Shown: in pieces, positions 8,297 to 16,847 of the stretch | Position numbering within the stretch: the first letter of the stretch is position 1 | How the letters are laid out: every line of letters begins with the position of its first letter | Program-made: the position numbers and the translations under genes | From: an uncultured Armatimonadota bacterium | GTDB lineage: Bacteria > Armatimonadota > Armatimonadia > Armatimonadales > Armatimonadaceae | Assembly: GCA_903910385.1 (NCBI GenBank) | Contig: CAIVZM010000004.1 | Location: 1 to 43,560, forward strand | Direction: 5' to 3' | DNA: 43,560 nt | The notes under the pieces: generated by a model | Told to the model about the DNA's origin: nothing | Seen by the model: only the letters and a program-made list of their open reading frames with translations | Databases searched by the model: none

Positions 8297-8686
8297 TTAT
8301 TTTCTGGCATATAATTCTTCCGGCGGAGTGATGACAGGGGCGATTTCGCACCATTCGGATTCCTGCGCCTCACGATAGTAGCAGGACTCATGCCCGGTGT
8401 GGCAGGTTGGCCCAATCGGTTCCGCGAGGATTAGTAAGGAATTATTTTCGCAATTGACCCGAATGCCGCGCGTCAACAGAAACATCCCGCTGGTTTCGCC
8501 TTTCAGCCAGAACTTCTGACGCGACCGGCTCCAGAAACAGACTTTGCCTTCATTTGCTGTGCGTAAAAGCGCGTCTCGGTTCATAAAGCCCATCATCAGT
8601 ACCTCGAGCGTCGTTACATCCTGCACAACCGCCGGGATCAAACCATTTTCATCGAAGCGTAACTCTTCTACCGGGAATGCGCTCAT
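8297..8686 (-). CDS. hisI: Phosphoribosyl-AMP cyclohydrolase with an altered metal site
   Basis: Histidine biosynthesis enzyme opening the purine ring of phosphoribosyl-AMP. At 129 aa it is the stand-alone HisI without the HisE domain. The zinc cysteines are conserved: Cys79, Cys95 and Cys102 with 16- and 7-residue spacing, the last two in GPTCHTGHESCYYR. The family's Mg2+ motif D-C-D-x-D is replaced by N78-C79-E80-N81-N82, so only one acidic residue is left. The remainder matches the family (FMNRDAL, FWSRSRQKFWLKGETSG). AAGAGG precedes the ATG closely. It is the last gene of a cluster with no other his gene. It may be a functional divergent enzyme or have changed specificity. Confidence 0.88.
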   Translation of the reverse strand: MSAFPVEELRFDENGLIPAVVQDVTTLEVLMMGFMNRDALLRTANEGKVCFWSRSRQKFWLKGETSGMFLLTRGIRVNCENNSLLILAEPIGPTCHTGHESCYYREAQESEWCEIAPVITPPEELYARK

Positions 8687-8700
8687 AAAACCTCTTTATT

Positions 8701-9255
8701 CTACGATTTTTCCTGTCGCCGAAGTTGTTCCACCTCGTGCAACGCCCTGGCGTAACCGTCCCCGAAATCCACACGCGTGATATCGCCAAATTCGTATTTC
8801 TTCGATTCCAGCCAGATGGCGCGACGATCAATTCGGCGCAGGGTCACTTTCCGTCGGGATGTGCGGAGGACACGCCCGATATAACAGACATCCGGATCTT
8901 TATCTTCGATATGAATCGTCACCAGCGGGAAGTGGGCATCCGCAGAGGAAAGCAGACCGGGCAAGTCGATCAAAAGAATATCCGGTTGCTGTGCGGGACT
9001 AATACCGCGAAGGCGCAAGGCGACGGATGGCGCATCTTTTTCTTCACGGACTTTTTCGATGTCCTTCAGCAGAATAGCCGAGTAGCCGTTCATCTGCATC
9101 GTATTAGTATCGAGGACATTCAGCAATATCCATTCTTCGCTCAACCCGACTACGAAACCACACCAGTTGAAATCATCCCGTTTCCGTCGTATATCCAGTA
9201 GCGTTTCGTTATCAAAGGCATCTTGCAGAGCGTATCTGATCTGTATTCGTTTCAT
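8701..9255 (-). CDS. Hypothetical protein with two SH3/Sm-like repeats
   Basis: A 184-residue cytoplasmic protein of unknown function. It looks like an internal duplication: the first unit includes WCGFVVGLSEEWILLNVLD then a GYSAILLKDIEKVR strand, and the second has CYIGRVLRTSRRKVTLRRID then YEFGDITRVDFGDGYARAL. Alternating strands ending in a xDI-xxVxF motif recall small Sm/SH3-like barrels seen in other bacterial hypothetical proteins. The start is ATG 9255 (MKRIQIRYAL), because the 45 extra residues of the longer frame are read from the spacer and lack family character. It lies between the methyltransferase and hisI, 14 bases before the latter. Confidence 0.75.
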   Translation of the reverse strand: MKRIQIRYALQDAFDNETLLDIRRKRDDFNWCGFVVGLSEEWILLNVLDTNTMQMNGYSAILLKDIEKVREEKDAPSVALRLRGISPAQQPDILLIDLPGLLSSADAHFPLVTIHIEDKDPDVCYIGRVLRTSRRKVTLRRIDRRAIWLESKKYEFGDITRVDFGDGYARALHEVEQLRRQEKS

Positions 9256-9317
9256 ATTCTTTTCCGTGTATCTTATCGTGAAAAAGACGGCGCTTTGTAA
9301 ACGACTTGTGTGTATTT

Positions 9318-9938
9318 CTACAAACGCTTGAAGATCAGGAAGAACTGGCTGTGCGGATACTGGAACGAAATACGCTGAGAAACGCCCCATCCTGCTGCGC
9401 GCGCCTCACGGATGACATCCTTCTCGCGAACGGAATGACCTTGCGGCGGCGGAGGATTCCCTTTTCGTTCGGGGTCGAAATCGATGATCGCAAGCCGCGC
9501 ATCATGTGTCGCATACCGATGGAGGGTTTTCAGAAAAGAGACGGGGTTCTGCACCTCGTGATACACCGTCAGCAAGGTGAACAGGGTAACATCACGACGA
9601 GGTAATTTAGGATCGTCAGCGCTTCCAAAAACCACTTCGACATTCCCCAGATCGCGTCCGACACCGCGAAGCGTGGGCAGAAAAGCCAGTTGGATCTCCT
9701 CCGCAATGACCATGCCTTTTGCGCCGACCGCCTTGCTCAGAAACGGTAGCAGGTAACCGGAACCAGCGCCGATATCCGCAACCACGGAACCGGGACGAAC
9801 GCCCAACGCCTGAACAATCTTACCCCCCTGCTGCCACCAATCGCGTTTCGAGCCATCCAGAATTTCCGGCGCCAGATTCGGGTCAAAAAGCGGCGCGACC
9901 GGGCGCCGGGGCGCAGTTTGGCGGGAAGGACCGGGCAT
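9318..9938 (-). CDS. Class I SAM-dependent methyltransferase
   Basis: Methyltransferase of 206 aa. The SAM-binding motif I is VVADIGAGSGYLLPFL (about residues 48-63), followed by an acidic strand end (MVIAEEI), a motif IV-like region (DVTLFTLLTVYHEV) and a late IDFDPER strand. The short N-terminal segment WWQQGGKIVQALGVRPG is common in small methyltransferases acting on isoprenoid or lipid-like substrates. GGAAGG lies 8 bases before the ATG, and the amidohydrolase stop is only 5 bases upstream, so both are cotranscribed. The substrate is not evident. Confidence 0.85.
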   Translation of the reverse strand: MPGPSRQTAPRRPVAPLFDPNLAPEILDGSKRDWWQQGGKIVQALGVRPGSVVADIGAGSGYLLPFLSKAVGAKGMVIAEEIQLAFLPTLRGVGRDLGNVEVVFGSADDPKLPRRDVTLFTLLTVYHEVQNPVSFLKTLHRYATHDARLAIIDFDPERKGNPPPPQGHSVREKDVIREARAAGWGVSQRISFQYPHSQFFLIFKRL

Positions 9939-9943
9939 AGGGT

Positions 9944-11242
9944 CTACCTTCCAGATTTTTCCCAGGCGGCTTGGATCGACGACCGTGTCCCCGCGATATC
10001 GAAACAGGCTTCCTGATTCGTCCGCATCCAGCGGGTCGCAAGCGCTATCGCTTCCACTTCGGTCATCAGGCGCTCATCCACTTCGCTCTGTAATGTGCGG
10101 GTAAGCCAGTTTCGCGCCTGAAACGCATAAGAGACCGCCGCATTCGGCCAGATGGAATCGCCCCCGAAGGCGAAAAGCTTCGAGGAGGGAACAGCATGGA
10201 TCATGCGGCGCACGAAATCACGCGCAGCGTAAGGATCGATGCTCCATGCCCAGCACATATCCGCATAAACATTCGGGAAGTGCTTGGCAAGAGCCACCAT
10301 CTCGGCGCTGTAGGGGTAGGCAGTGTGCATGAGGACGAAGCGGCATTGCGGATAACGCCGGATCAAGTTCGTCAGCAGTCCCGCCGGGATTCGATCTACC
10401 GGCATGTAGCTGTGTCCGGCATAGTACCCCGTATGAATCTTGACCGGAAGATTGTACTGAATGGCTAATTCGACTCCCTGAGCCAGCGCCCAATCGCCCA
10501 GACAGAGCTTTTCCTCTTCGGCAAGTCCGACGCCACGTAAGGCTTTATCCAAAATCGGCGTGACTTCCTCGTCCTTGCGCTCCCGCCAGAGCAATGTTCG
10601 TGAGTAGGCGTGCTGTGTCTTGACAGCAATTGCACAGGCGGCATTCCGGGCAAAAATGGTCTCCATAGCCTCGCGTAGCGATGCTAAATCAGTCACTTCC
10701 ACTCCTACTGAACGGTAGATTCCGGGTGCATCAATCCCGCCAGAGGCAAATTGCATCCAGGAAATATCATAAAGGAAAAACTCCGGCGAGGATTCATCCG
10801 GTTGACAGTCCCACATGAAATCATCCACCTGAACATGATCCAGATTCGCCACATCGCGGAGCAGTCGAAGACGCTCGCCGGGTTGGCGAAATGCACGATT
10901 GATCTCTCGCGCAGACTCTAACCCCGAAGGCGTAATCTCGTCCATACCATAGGCGCGATTCGCTGTCAGGCGAACGCCCTCTCCGTACCCGGTATGTTTG
11001 CATCTCTCCCATGCCTCGCGAATACCGGCGAACCTGCCTGCCACATCTTCATCGCTTTTGTCCTGCAAACGCTTCAGCGCTTCCGATGTCGCACCAGCTA
11101 CCGCCAAATCCGCCTGAACATAATGATCGAAGAGGTCTAGCAGTACATCCGGACCGTCCTCGACATAATCCGCTTCCTTCTTCAGATGTTCATGAGTATC
11201 GATCAGGGGCAGAGTATCGATATGTTGTTCCAGGTCTGTCAT
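9944..11242 (-). CDS. Amidohydrolase-superfamily protein (amidohydrolase 2 / uronate-isomerase-like)
   Basis: Metal-dependent TIM-barrel hydrolase or isomerase of 432 aa. The N-terminal metal motif HxH is in IDTHEHL (His17, His19). Further barrel strands supply VKIHTGYY, a His in VLMHTAYPY, and the terminal Asp in FAFGGDS followed by IWPN. The spread and the closing region recall the amidohydrolase-2 group that includes uronate isomerases and decarboxylases, but the exact reaction is unknown. First gene of a minus-strand cluster with the methyltransferase, the Sm-like protein and hisI. It is divergent from asnS across a short spacer holding overlapping -10-like sequences. Confidence 0.8.
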   Translation of the reverse strand: MTDLEQHIDTLPLIDTHEHLKKEADYVEDGPDVLLDLFDHYVQADLAVAGATSEALKRLQDKSDEDVAGRFAGIREAWERCKHTGYGEGVRLTANRAYGMDEITPSGLESAREINRAFRQPGERLRLLRDVANLDHVQVDDFMWDCQPDESSPEFFLYDISWMQFASGGIDAPGIYRSVGVEVTDLASLREAMETIFARNAACAIAVKTQHAYSRTLLWRERKDEEVTPILDKALRGVGLAEEEKLCLGDWALAQGVELAIQYNLPVKIHTGYYAGHSYMPVDRIPAGLLTNLIRRYPQCRFVLMHTAYPYSAEMVALAKHFPNVYADMCWAWSIDPYAARDFVRRMIHAVPSSKLFAFGGDSIWPNAAVSYAFQARNWLTRTLQSEVDERLMTEVEAIALATRWMRTNQEACFDIAGTRSSIQAAWEKSGR

Positions 11243-11285
11243 AGAGCCTTGCTTCGAGCCTTTCGTACTGGGAGGGCATGAAACA

Positions 11286-11310
11286 TATTATACCCGCGTT
11301 ATGGTATCCT
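11286..11310. promoter_or_regulatory. Divergent promoter region between asnS and the amidohydrolase
   Basis: The plus strand has TATTAT at 11286-11291 and an extended-type TGGTATCCT at 11302-11310. The minus strand has TATAAT at 11292-11287. Matching -35 boxes are poor on both strands, so exact starts are uncertain. The plus-strand boxes lie downstream of the ATG at 11278, which argues for the later asnS start. Confidence 0.4.
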
Positions 11311-11346
11311 GACGGTAAAAATCGGGACGTAACGGGGGCGGCTAAG

Positions 11347-12747
11347 TTGATTCGACCGGGCGAGTACATCAGGGATATCTTTAAAGCGGCGACAGGAACG
11401 GCGACTACAGCGCGAGGATGGGTAAAAACGCGCCGAGATAGCAAAGGCGTCACCTTCATCCAGTTGTCGGATGGTTCGACGTTCGCAGATTTACAAATCG
11501 TGGTGGAAACCGGGACGATCCCGGAGAATATTCTCAAGGATGTCACCACGGGAGCCTGTATCGCCGTCATCGGCGAAGTGGTAGAATCTCCGGCGGCAGG
11601 TCAGTCGGTAGAACTCAAAGCGCGTGAGATTCAGGTTTACGGCGCTGCAGATTCGACAACTTACCCGTTACAAAAAAAGGGACACACGATGGAGTTCCTG
11701 CGCGGGATCGCGCATTTACGTCCCCGTTCCAACACCTTTGGGGCAGTCTACCGTGTCCGAAACGCGATCTCCTACGCCATTCACAAGTTCTATCAGGAAC
11801 GAGGCTTCCTGTATCTGACGGCGCCGTTGATCACGACCAGCGATGCAGAGGGCGCCGGCGCAATGTTCAGCGTTTCCACCCTCGACATGATGAATCTTCC
11901 CCGAACCTCGGAAGGACAGATTGACTACGAGCAAGACTTCTTCGGGAAGAAGGCGCACCTGACCGTTTCCGGGCAATTGGAAGCGGAGATTTTTGCGCTC
12001 GCCTTCTCCAATGTATATACTTTCGGGCCTACTTTCCGGGCTGAGAACTCCAATACGCCGCGCCATCTTGCCGAATTCTGGATGATCGAACCGGAAATGG
12101 CATTCTGCGATCTGGACGGAAACCGACAGCTTGCCGAAGAATTTCTGAAGTATGTCATCGCGTATGTGCTGGACAACTGCAAGGCAGACCTGGAGTTCTT
12201 CAATAAGCGCATCGATGACACCGTCCTCGCAACGCTGGAAAATGTCGCAGGAAGCGATTTCGCCCATGTCACTTACACGGAAGCTATCTCGATTCTGGAA
12301 AAGGCAGTCTCTGGAGGAAAATCGTTCGAATTCCCCGTTTTCTGGGGCGCCGATTTACAGAGCGAGCACGAGCGCTACCTAACCGAGGAAACTTTTAAAA
12401 AGCCGGTGATCGTCACCGACTATCCCAAGGAAATCAAGGCGTTCTATATGCGCCTGAATGATGATGAGAAGACAGTTCGGGCAATGGATGTACTTGCCCC
12501 GCGCATCGGTGAAATCATCGGCGGCAGTCAACGCGAGGAACGGTACGATGTGCTTCTGGACAAAATCCGTAAGCAGAATTTGCCGGAAGAGCATTACTGG
12601 TGGTATCTCGAACTTCGCAAGTACGGAACCGCGCCGCACGCCGGATTCGGCCTCGGTCTGGAACGCATCCTGATGTATGTCACCGGCATGAAAAATATCC
12701 GGGATGTTATCCCATTCCCCCGCGTCCCCGGATATGCGGACTTTTGA
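11347..12747 (+). CDS. asnS: Asparaginyl-tRNA synthetase
   Basis: Class IIb aminoacyl-tRNA synthetase charging tRNA-Asn with asparagine. An OB-fold anticodon domain ([16 protein letters not shown]) leads to the catalytic domain with motif 2 [16 protein letters not shown] and motif 3 [19 protein letters not shown]. The TTG at 11347 gives 466 aa, the same length as I recall for E. coli AsnS, with the same distance to the RGWV motif, and GGGGG lies 8 bases upstream. An ATG at 11278 in frame would add 23 unmatched residues; its GGGAGGG is only one base away, too close. First gene of a likely asnS-Uma2-SUKH-plsC transcript. Direct Asn-tRNA charging is therefore likely here. Confidence 0.95.
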   Translation: MIRPGEYIRDIFKAATGTATTARGWVKTRRDSKGVTFIQLSDGSTFADLQIVVETGTIPENILKDVTTGACIAVIGEVVESPAAGQSVELKAREIQVYGAADSTTYPLQKKGHTMEFLRGIAHLRPRSNTFGAVYRVRNAISYAIHKFYQERGFLYLTAPLITTSDAEGAGAMFSVSTLDMMNLPRTSEGQIDYEQDFFGKKAHLTVSGQLEAEIFALAFSNVYTFGPTFRAENSNTPRHLAEFWMIEPEMAFCDLDGNRQLAEEFLKYVIAYVLDNCKADLEFFNKRIDDTVLATLENVAGSDFAHVTYTEAISILEKAVSGGKSFEFPVFWGADLQSEHERYLTEETFKKPVIVTDYPKEIKAFYMRLNDDEKTVRAMDVLAPRIGEIIGGSQREERYDVLLDKIRKQNLPEEHYWWYLELRKYGTAPHAGFGLGLERILMYVTGMKNIRDVIPFPRVPGYADF

Positions 12748-12778
12748 ATGCATGAGGTTTTGAAACGGAAGATACCAG

Positions 12779-13366
12779 ATGAGTACAGCAAAACTGACGC
12801 TTCCAGAAGGCGTTAGAAAATGGCATTGGACAAGTGAAGAGTTTCATCGCGCCTTTTCGATGGGCTTGTTCCGGCTGGACGAAAAACTCGAACTGATTGA
12901 TGGGGAAATTATAGAGAAAATGGGCGGAGACCCTTCGCATAGCGTCGGTGTCGGTTTGGTACAGGACGCACTCGCGAAGGCGTTCGCGCTGACGGACTGT
13001 CATCTCCGCATTCAACACCCGATCGCTCTTCCCGGCGGCGTTTCTGAACCGGAACCCGATGTCGCCGTTGTTCGTGGTCAACGACGACAGTACGATAAAC
13101 ATCACCCGCAACCCGTTGATACCCTGCTCGTTGTCGAAGTGGCAAACACGACTTTAACCTATGATCGAGAGCGAAAAGCGCCAGCTTATGCCGTTGCGGG
13201 CGTTGTGGAATACTGGATTTTGAACCTCACAGACCGGCAGTTGGAAGTACACCGCCATCCACAAAATGGCGCGTACCAGTCCACCGTAATACTCACAGCG
13301 TCTCAGTCCGCTTCCCCGATGGCAATGCCGACAGAGATAATTCGTGTAGCAGATCTATTGCCCTAA
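12779..13366 (+). CDS. Uma2-family (DUF820) putative endonuclease
   Basis: A 195-aa protein of the Uma2 family, which has a PD-(D/E)XK nuclease fold and is abundant in cyanobacteria and other environmental phyla. Visible features are RLDEKLELIDGEIIEKM near residue 35, EPEPDVAVV with the first catalytic Asp, VVEVANTTLTYDRERKAPAY with the Glu and Lys positions, and VVEYWILNLTDRQ at the end. GGAAGA lies upstream of the ATG. It sits 31 bases behind asnS and 8 bases before the SUKH-like gene. The cellular role is not known, with nucleic-acid cleavage inferred only from the fold. Confidence 0.88.
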   Translation: MSTAKLTLPEGVRKWHWTSEEFHRAFSMGLFRLDEKLELIDGEIIEKMGGDPSHSVGVGLVQDALAKAFALTDCHLRIQHPIALPGGVSEPEPDVAVVRGQRRQYDKHHPQPVDTLLVVEVANTTLTYDRERKAPAYAVAGVVEYWILNLTDRQLEVHRHPQNGAYQSTVILTASQSASPMAMPTEIIRVADLLP

Positions 13367-13374
13367 AAAAGCCC

Positions 13375-13947
13375 ATGGATGCGAGTAACGATGCGTTATT
13401 GGCGGACTTTGCGAGGTTGCTTCCCGATGCACGGGCGGCGACCGACGCAATTTCCTCGCATGATCCATTGTCCGAACTGTATTCCGGTTTCCCGTTAAAT
13501 TTACCGCATCTTCCCAAACTTTACGAGCGCTTGATCGTCCAGTGGAAGTGGAATCCGCCTGAGACGTCGGATGAGGAGTTGTTGATGGACTCGCCCGGAT
13601 CGGGATACCCTCTCACATTCAGGTTTCTGGGAAACGGGGAAGATGAAACGCCCTTCCACACCCTCCTCAAAGAAATGCAAAAGGACAAAGTAATCTGGAA
13701 TCTACTTATCCAGACCCGTTACGTCCCCTTTGGACGCGGCGGGCTTCAGGGTTATGACCCGGTATGCTTTGACCTGAACCGAAAGCGCGGTGACGATTGC
13801 CCTATTGTCAGTCTGCACCATGAAGAGATTCTCTGTTATGACCGGATCAAGATCGCTCTCGAAATAGCGTCAAGTTTCCGCGAATTGATTCAATCAGTCA
13901 TCGCAAAAAAGGAAAAATCCCGAAGAAATCAGGACCGGGTCCTATAA
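13375..13947 (+). CDS. SMI1/KNR4 (SUKH)-like protein
   Basis: A 190-aa soluble acidic protein. The N-terminal half has LPHLPKLYERLIVQWKW (rigid helix then W). The C-terminal half has QGYDPVCFDLNRKRGDDCPI, a VSLHHEEIL strand and a closing EIASSFRELI helix, the order typical of the SUKH fold. SUKH proteins are often immunity proteins of contact-dependent toxins but also act as cellular adaptors. The neighbour upstream is a nuclease-fold Uma2 gene, but a toxin-immunity pairing is only speculation, since Uma2 proteins are not known as secreted toxins. Located 8 bases after Uma2 and 41 before plsC. Confidence 0.6.
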   Translation: MDASNDALLADFARLLPDARAATDAISSHDPLSELYSGFPLNLPHLPKLYERLIVQWKWNPPETSDEELLMDSPGSGYPLTFRFLGNGEDETPFHTLLKEMQKDKVIWNLLIQTRYVPFGRGGLQGYDPVCFDLNRKRGDDCPIVSLHHEEILCYDRIKIALEIASSFRELIQSVIAKKEKSRRNQDRVL

Positions 13948-13988
13948 ACTCTGGGTCTTGTCGAAAGAAGCCAGGGTTGGTATCGTGA

Positions 13989-14657
13989 ATGGTAAAGAGT
14001 GTGACGATGCTTTACTGGATAACGCGCCCTCTGATGAAAGCGTTCTTTCGGATTACCTTCGGGATTCTGGGCGGCTTCAAGGTGCGCGGACAGGAGAATA
14101 TTCCGGCGACGGGTGGCGTTCTCTTCTGCCCGAATCATACCTGTGATGCGGACCCTGCCGCGATGTTTCTGGCTCTTTCTCGTCCTGCGTACTTCATGGC
14201 AAAAGCGGAAATTCTTCAACTTCCAATTGTCGGCCCTCTGGCGCAACATTTCCGGTCGTTTCCGGTGCAACGTGATAGCGCAGACCGTTCCGCTCTGCGT
14301 TTCGCCGAGGAGAAACTGAAAGCGGGTGAAGCGGTCGTTATCTTTCCGGAAGGCGGCGGCAATCCGGAAAACCGGTTGCAGCCGCTGCATCCCGGCGCGT
14401 TGCTGGTCGCTCTGCGAACAAGAACCCCGGTAATTCCAGTGGCTCTGGAAAACGCGCAACGCTTCTGGAAATATGGCGACTTTCACCCCCGCTATTCCGG
14501 AATTCCGTTTATTGTCACCTTTGGAAAACCGCTCGACCTTTCCGATCTGTATGGGCAAAAGGGAGCCACCGAAGAAGCGACACGGCGATTGAGCGTCGTT
14601 CTGGCGGAAATGTTACATCAACCGGTTCCCGAAGGAAAGCCTGTCCCAAGAAACTGA
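13989..14657 (+). CDS. 1-acyl-sn-glycerol-3-phosphate acyltransferase family (PlsC-like)
   Basis: Membrane-associated acyltransferase of phospholipid synthesis, 222 aa. The catalytic HX4D motif is NHTCDAD (His50 to Asp55). FPEGG at 119-123 forms the glycerol-phosphate binding motif, and a PVIPVAL strand follows. The N-terminal ITRPLMKAFFRITFGILGGF is a likely membrane-binding segment. ATG 13989 is taken as start; ATG 14007, with AAAGAG 7 bases upstream, would shorten it by six residues and is equally plausible. Probably the last gene of the asnS transcript. The exact acyl acceptor, lysophosphatidate or another lysolipid, is not certain. Confidence 0.85.
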   Translation: MVKSVTMLYWITRPLMKAFFRITFGILGGFKVRGQENIPATGGVLFCPNHTCDADPAAMFLALSRPAYFMAKAEILQLPIVGPLAQHFRSFPVQRDSADRSALRFAEEKLKAGEAVVIFPEGGGNPENRLQPLHPGALLVALRTRTPVIPVALENAQRFWKYGDFHPRYSGIPFIVTFGKPLDLSDLYGQKGATEEATRRLSVVLAEMLHQPVPEGKPVPRN

Positions 14658-14680
14658 CTACGGCGACTCTCATTCTGTTT

Positions 14681-14697
14681 CGCGGGAACTTCCCGCG
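14681..14697 (+). terminator. Short GC hairpin after plsC
   Basis: CGCGGGA (14681-14687), a 3-base loop and TCCCGCG (14691-14697) form a perfect stem 24 bases after the plsC stop. No U-tract follows, so termination here would be weak. Confidence 0.35.
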
Positions 14698-14734
14698 CCC
14701 TGCCCGGTTGTGTAATAATAGAAATGGAATGCGA

Positions 14735-14885
14735 TATAGTATCTCCAACTCCACTTTGCTGGACAAAGCGGAATTGAGTTGTATTGATTCCAGTTACGGT
14801 TACGAGCGGGCGCGAACGCTCGCGGAACGCCGTGCGCCATCCTGACCATCCGGGTGACGCAGGAAGTTAGAGCGGCACAAATAGT
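14735..14885 (+). ncRNA. Structured 5' leader of dxs, unidentified
   Basis: A -10-like TATAGT at 14735-14740 is followed by about 140 nt with several stems. CAACTC at 14746-14751 can pair with GAGTTG around 14776-14781, enclosing a CTTTG/CAAAG stem. GAGCG and CGCTC around 14804-14821 form a second. CCTG...CAGG with an inner ACC/GGT at about 14842-14864 forms a third. The last part faintly recalls the 3' side of a TPP riboswitch, but the 5' conserved CUGAGA part is missing, so I do not call it one. No strong Shine-Dalgarno sequence precedes the dxs ATG. Confidence 0.3.
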
Positions 14886-16805
14886 ATGGACGAATTTCCA
14901 ATTTTAGATGCGTTAACGGGGCCGGAAGACCTCAAAGACATGGACAGCGAAGCCCTTCGCAAACTCGCTGATGAGTTGCGGCAGGGGCTTATTAAGACGA
15001 TTTCACGTGTCGGCGGGCATTTCGCCCCCAATCTTGGCGTGATCGAACTGACCGTCGCCCTTTATAAGGCTTTCGATCTTCCCCATGACAAGGTCATCTG
15101 GGATGTCGGTCATCAATGCTATCCACATAAAATGCTCACGGGACGCTGGAACCGTCTTTCCACAATCAAGCAATACGGCGGCATTTCCGGTTTTTTACGT
15201 CGCGACGAGTCGCCTTATGACCTATTCGGGGCCGGTCATGCCTCCACTTCCCTCTCAGCCGCGCTCGGTTTCGCCAAAGCGCGTGATCTCAAGGGATCGA
15301 GTGATCGTGTCGTCGCAGTCATCGGGGACGGTTCGATGACGGGGGGGATGGCATTGGAAGCAATGCTCAACATCGGCGACCTCAAGACCGATATGACGGT
15401 GATCCTCAACGATAACAATATGAGTATCGCGGAGAACGTCGGGGCGCTGGCGACTTACCTGGCGAAACTCCGATTGTCACCGGTGTATCAGCGAGTGGAA
15501 AACAAAGTCAAGAGGACACTCTCGAAAGATGGTTTGTTGTACCGAACGGCATCCGGGGCGAAACATGCCGCCACCCACTTTACGGCTCCAGCAAATACCG
15601 GGTTATTCTTCGAAGAACTGGGTTTTCAATATATCGGTCCCATCAATGGTCACGATATCGAATTCATGGTAGCGGTTTTCGAACACGCCAAACAACTGAA
15701 AGGCCCCGTGCTGCTTCACGTTCTGACCACAAAAGGTAAGGGCTACGACCCTGCTGAGGCGGATCAGAGAACGTTTCATGCCGTCACGCCATTCACCATC
15801 GAAGACGGCAAAATGGAAAAGAAATCGTCCGGCACAACATACACTCAGGCGTTCGTCGAGGCCCTCAACAATGAGGCGGAAACGAACGAGAAGATCGTTG
15901 CAATTACCGCTGCCATGCCGGATGGAACTGGACTGGCAAAGTTTCAGCAGAAGTTTCCGAATCGCTATTTCGATGTCGGCATCGCAGAACAACACGCCGT
16001 CACTTTCGCGGCTGGGCTTGCCGCTGATGGCTTTACGCCAGTTTGCGCAATCTACTCCACCTTCCTGCAAAGAGCTTATGACCAGATCGTCCATGATGTA
16101 GCGTTACAGAATCTGCCCGTTGTCTTCGGTATCGACCGTGGCGGTCTTGTCGGGGATGATGGCGCCACTCATCACGGGGTGAACGATATCGCTTACCTGC
16201 GACATATCCCGAATTTCACGTTGCTTTCGCCTAAAGACACCTACGAAATGCAGGAAATGACCCGTTGGGCATTACGCTATGGGCGAGGGCCTGTCGCTCT
16301 ACGTTATCCTCGCGGTTCCTCGGAGTTGATCGCCGAAAACCCGGCGCCCATCGAATATGGCAAGGCGGAAGTTTTACAGGAAGGCGATGATATTGCGCTT
16401 CTGGCATATGGCCCGATGACAGCGACCGCTCTGGAAGCCGCGAAAATGATGGCGGAAAAGGGAATTCGCGCAACAGTTGTGAACGCTCGTTTCGCCAAAC
16501 CGCTAGATGCGGATACGTTATTGCCCATTATGGAACGCACTGGCAAAGTCATCACACTTGAAGACGGTATCGTCCACGGCGGTTTTGGCTCTGCGATTCT
16601 GGAATTGCTCTCCGAGCGGAACCTGACTGGAATTCAGGTAAAGACCATAGGTCTTCCCGACCACTTTGTCGAGCATGGTTCCATTCCTATTCTGCGAAAC
16701 CTGTGCGGAATGGATACACTCGGGGTCTTGACCGTCGCAGGGACACTTCTGCAACGTGATCTTGCTCCCTCAGTCCCTGTGGAATCCGTTCTGAGAAGTA
16801 GCTGA
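14886..16805 (+). CDS. dxs: 1-deoxy-D-xylulose-5-phosphate synthase
   Basis: Thiamine-diphosphate enzyme joining pyruvate and glyceraldehyde 3-phosphate, the first step of the MEP isoprenoid pathway, also feeding thiamine and pyridoxal synthesis. The 639-aa chain has normal length. It contains the GGHFAPNLG region with His45, the ThDP/Mg motif GDG (147-149) through NDN (175-177), FDVGIAEQHAV with the catalytic Glu, and DRGGLVGDDGATHHG. The start MDEFPILDALTGPEDL aligns with family N-termini. It follows a structured leader and ends at a strong hairpin, so it is probably a single-gene transcript. The enzyme indicates isoprenoid supply by the MEP route. Confidence 0.96.
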   Translation: MDEFPILDALTGPEDLKDMDSEALRKLADELRQGLIKTISRVGGHFAPNLGVIELTVALYKAFDLPHDKVIWDVGHQCYPHKMLTGRWNRLSTIKQYGGISGFLRRDESPYDLFGAGHASTSLSAALGFAKARDLKGSSDRVVAVIGDGSMTGGMALEAMLNIGDLKTDMTVILNDNNMSIAENVGALATYLAKLRLSPVYQRVENKVKRTLSKDGLLYRTASGAKHAATHFTAPANTGLFFEELGFQYIGPINGHDIEFMVAVFEHAKQLKGPVLLHVLTTKGKGYDPAEADQRTFHAVTPFTIEDGKMEKKSSGTTYTQAFVEALNNEAETNEKIVAITAAMPDGTGLAKFQQKFPNRYFDVGIAEQHAVTFAAGLAADGFTPVCAIYSTFLQRAYDQIVHDVALQNLPVVFGIDRGGLVGDDGATHHGVNDIAYLRHIPNFTLLSPKDTYEMQEMTRWALRYGRGPVALRYPRGSSELIAENPAPIEYGKAEVLQEGDDIALLAYGPMTATALEAAKMMAEKGIRATVVNARFAKPLDADTLLPIMERTGKVITLEDGIVHGGFGSAILELLSERNLTGIQVKTIGLPDHFVEHGSIPILRNLCGMDTLGVLTVAGTLLQRDLAPSVPVESVLRSS

Positions 16806-16847
16806 ATTTAATGAGAAGCAGCTGGATATAATTTGAACAAAACGCAC

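Noticed and set aside
14842-14870. TPP riboswitch in front of dxs
   Set aside because: Only a loose resemblance to the 3' half; the conserved 5' CUGAGA half and correct pairing are not found.
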